DNA from: Mycolicibacterium sp. J2
GTDB lineage: Bacteria > Actinomycetota > Actinomycetes > Mycobacteriales > Mycobacteriaceae
NCBI RefSeq assembly: GCF_026240945.1
Contig: NZ_JAPFPY010000028.1
Coordinates: 1-64,000, forward strand
Length of the DNA stretch: 64,000 bases
Reading direction: 5' to 3'
The translations under genes and the position numbers were made by a program. The notes under the pieces are model-generated. The model saw only the letters and a program-made list of their open reading frames with translations. It was not told where the DNA came from and made no database searches. Position 1 is the first letter of the stretch; each line of letters starts with the position of its first letter. This document shows positions 62,254 through 64,000 of this stretch, one piece after another.

Positions 62254-62487
62254 TCAGCCTTGCGGGTCCGCGTTGGGCGCCTCCCCGGGATACAACGGGA
62301 CCTTGCCGCGGATCGCCGGAACGGCCATGGTGGTGGCCTCGACGGTCGGCACGACGGAGGTGGTAACGGCCGTGCCGTCCGACGGCCCGGATGCCAGGGC
62401 CGACGGCGCGGTGCTGGCAACGACGACACTCCCGATGAGCAACGCGGTTGTGGCGAGACAACCGATCAACATGAGGATGAGTTTCAT
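62254..62487 (-). CDS. small exported protein with VPAIRG motif (copy 1)
   Basis: A 77-aa protein: signal peptide MKLILMLIGCLATTALLIGS with cleavage near ALA, a Thr/Val-rich segment AVTTSVVPTVEA and then MAVPAIRGKVPLYPGEAP. TGGAGA precedes the ATG. It shares the VTT-x-VPT and AVPAIRG motifs with the product of 62580-62810. Function unknown. Confidence 0.65.
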   Translation of the reverse strand: MKLILMLIGCLATTALLIGSVVVASTAPSALASGPSDGTAVTTSVVPTVEATTMAVPAIRGKVPLYPGEAPNADPQG

Positions 62488-62579
62488 ATCTCCAGCGAAC
62501 GCCGCCGGACTGGAAACCTGCTCAACAGTCGGTATGAACTACCTCGATATGTGTCCGCTGTGCCGCTACCGAGCAGAGA

Positions 62580-62810
62580 TCACTTGGCGGGGCCACGGAT
62601 GGCGGGTACGGCCCGGGCCACCTCGGGGGCCGTCGGGGGCGTCGGCACCAGTGTGGTGGTGACGCCGATCTGCATGTTCTTATTGTCGGCCATGGGCGAC
62701 GCGGTGTTTCCCGGCGTCAATAGCGCGCTGAACAGGGCCATCGCCAGGAACGCGGCGGCGCCGATGGCTGCGGTCCAGATGTGAAGCGTCTTTGTGGATG
62801 GTGAATTCAT
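62580..62810 (-). CDS. small exported protein with VPAIRG motif (copy 2)
   Basis: A 76-aa protein with an N-terminal membrane helix (IWTAAIGAAAFLAMALFSALL) and a short exported tail containing GVTTTLVPTPPTA and ARAVPAIRGPAK. The start is ATG 62810; the longer frame adds an unrelated soluble stretch. It is a paralogue of the product of 62254-62487 by motif and position. No good Shine-Dalgarno. Confidence 0.6.
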   Translation of the reverse strand: MNSPSTKTLHIWTAAIGAAAFLAMALFSALLTPGNTASPMADNKNMQIGVTTTLVPTPPTAPEVARAVPAIRGPAK

Positions 62811-62925
62811 GCTGTGAAAGTGAACTGCATCACCCTGTGAGAAACCTGACGCCCGGGTGTCAATTCGCCGGTAACGGGCTTGTCGGACGGTCATCTCCTA
62901 CCCTGTGCGTCATGCAGGTGGTTCG

Positions 62926-63906
62926 ATGACGCGGTTTTTGGCCCGACGCTTCTTCAACTACATCGTGCTGCTGTTGCTGGCGTCCTTCCTGGCGTTCACG
63001 CTGGCGTCGCTGACCTTCCGGCCGCTGGAGAGCCTGCAGCAACGCAATCCCCGGCCGCCGCAGTCCGTGATCGACGCCAAGGCCGCCGAGCTGAATCTGG
63101 ACAAGCCGATCCCGCAGCGTTACGCCACCTGGCTGTCCGACACGGTCCGCGGCGACTTCGGTACGACGGTGGCGGGCCAGCCGGTGAGCGACGAATTGTG
63201 GCGCCGGGTCGGCGTCAGCCTGCGGCTGGTGGTCATCGGTTCGGTCACCGGGGCGATCCTCGGGGTCGTGGTCGGCGCGTGGGGCGCCATCCGCCAGTAC
63301 CGGCTCTCGGATCGGGTGATCACCGCGCTGTCACTGCTGATTTTGAGCACCCCCACCTTCGTTATCGCCAGCTTGCTGATTTTGGTTGCGCTGCAGGTGA
63401 ATTCGGTGTTGGGAGTGCGGATCTTCGAGTACACCGGGGAGACCTCACCCGATGCGATCGGCGGAACCTGGAACATCTTCGTCGACCGAATCCAGCACCT
63501 GGTGTTGCCCACGCTGACGCTGGCGCTCGGGTCGATCGCCGGGTACAGCCGGTACCAGCGCAATGCGATGCTCGACGTGCTCGGCCAGGACTTCATCCGC
63601 ACCGCCCGGGCCAAGGGCCTGACCCGGCGGCAGGCGTTGGTCAAGCACGGGCTGCGCACCGCGCTGATCCCGATGGCGACGCTGTTCGCGTACGGGGTGG
63701 GCGGCCTGGTCACCGGCGCGGTGTTCGTCGAGAAGATCTTCGGCTGGCACGGGATGGGTGAGTGGTTCGTGCAGGGCCTGGCGACCCAGGACACCAACAT
63801 CATCGTCGCGATGACGGTGTTCTCGGGCGCGACCGTGCTGATGGCCGGGGTGTTGTCGGACCTGATACTGGCGGCGCTGGATCCACGCGTTCGGGTGGCG
63901 CGATGA
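62926..63906 (+). CDS. oppB: oligopeptide ABC transporter permease OppB
   Basis: A 326-aa inner-membrane permease with six transmembrane helices. The OppB/DppB-type N-terminal helix (MTRFLARRFFNYIVLLLLAS), the long first loop with PRPPQSVIDAKAAELNLDKP and the EAA loop (RTARAKGLTRRQALVKHGLR) match M. tuberculosis Rv1283c. The start is ATG 62926 behind AGGTGG. It begins the oppBCDA operon, imports peptides, and continues into oppC. Confidence 0.95.
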   Translation: MTRFLARRFFNYIVLLLLASFLAFTLASLTFRPLESLQQRNPRPPQSVIDAKAAELNLDKPIPQRYATWLSDTVRGDFGTTVAGQPVSDELWRRVGVSLRLVVIGSVTGAILGVVVGAWGAIRQYRLSDRVITALSLLILSTPTFVIASLLILVALQVNSVLGVRIFEYTGETSPDAIGGTWNIFVDRIQHLVLPTLTLALGSIAGYSRYQRNAMLDVLGQDFIRTARAKGLTRRQALVKHGLRTALIPMATLFAYGVGGLVTGAVFVEKIFGWHGMGEWFVQGLATQDTNIIVAMTVFSGATVLMAGVLSDLILAALDPRVRVAR

Positions 63907-63934
63907 GCGCTTGCGCGAAGAGCCGAGGAATCCG

Positions 63935-64000
63935 ATGAGCGATCCGAGTTCCACGACCGCCAAGTCCGGCGTCGACATCCAGGCATTCGCCTCGCGGCGC
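63935..64000 (+). CDS. oppC: oligopeptide ABC transporter permease OppC (5' end only)
   Basis: ATG 63935 with GAGGAA upstream opens a frame (MSDPSSTTAKSG, then AFASRR) that runs off the window. The FASRR end and the position 28 bp after oppB identify the N-terminus of OppC. Confidence 0.8.
   Translation, partial: MSDPSSTTAKSGVDIQAFASRR

Overview
The window comes from a high-GC actinobacterium, almost certainly a rapidly growing Mycobacterium/Mycolicibacterium. The evidence is a murA-linked 16S rRNA gene with mycobacterial leader and promoter architecture and the short form of helix 18 seen in rapid growers, an ATP synthase with a fused b-delta subunit and a gamma-subunit loop, a MurA with Asp in place of the catalytic Cys, and an overall gene order that I recognise as collinear with the M. 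tuberculosis stretch from oppB (Rv1283c) to murA-rrs (Rv1315).

Layout. 1-1900: rrs (16S) on the minus strand with two promoters and a leader. 1945-16785: housekeeping block, mostly minus strand: murA, a PduO-type cobalamin adenosyltransferase (plus strand), DUF2550, the ATP synthase operon (atpI-B-E-F-H-A-G-D-C), wecA, tsaC/sua5, prmC, prfA and rpmE. 16937-19274: an acyl-CoA ligase divergent from a TetR regulator. 19314-27974: rho, then argS-lysA-hom-thrC-thrB as an overlapping biosynthetic operon. 28099-31000: tRNA-Arg(CCG) with an IS481-family insertion sequence placed exactly at its 3' end, followed by a small decayed island (two broken genes and an HNH nuclease). 31025-40555: two large exported repeat proteins with the same N-terminal secretion module, one ending in a glycoside-hydrolase-like domain and the other a PQQ-type sugar dehydrogenase with PKD domain, flanking a deazaflavin-dependent nitroreductase and an acyltransferase. 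40516-47704: F420/flavin oxidoreductases, a NarL-type two-component system with a DUF4097 protein, and an isochorismatase-flavoprotein-Rrf2 group behind a 36-bp perfect palindrome. 47843-51352: sulfate activation (cysD-cysNC-cysQ). 51430-53769: nitrilase and MFS exporter. 53807-61897: a five-gene operon (response regulator, histidine kinase, GT-C transferase, fused GT2-GtrA, second GT-C transferase) with a divergent exported DUF5666-like gene. 61894-62810: three small exported proteins. 62926-64000: oppB and the start of oppC.

The most interesting unit is the 53.8-61.9 kb block. It contains the parts of a Gtr-type envelope glycosylation machine: a polyprenyl-phosphate sugar synthase fused to a GtrA-like membrane domain, and two ArnT-like GT-C transferases. 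They are co-transcribed with their own OmpR-type two-component system. A tandem half-site (CTATG repeated with 11-bp period) occurs upstream of the response regulator, in front of the GT2-GtrA gene and in front of the divergent exported gene, so the whole block looks like one self-regulated circuit. Function and sugar are not known from sequence.

Start codons were re-chosen where a longer open frame ran into neighbouring DNA. Statements on homologues rest on family knowledge; no search was run.
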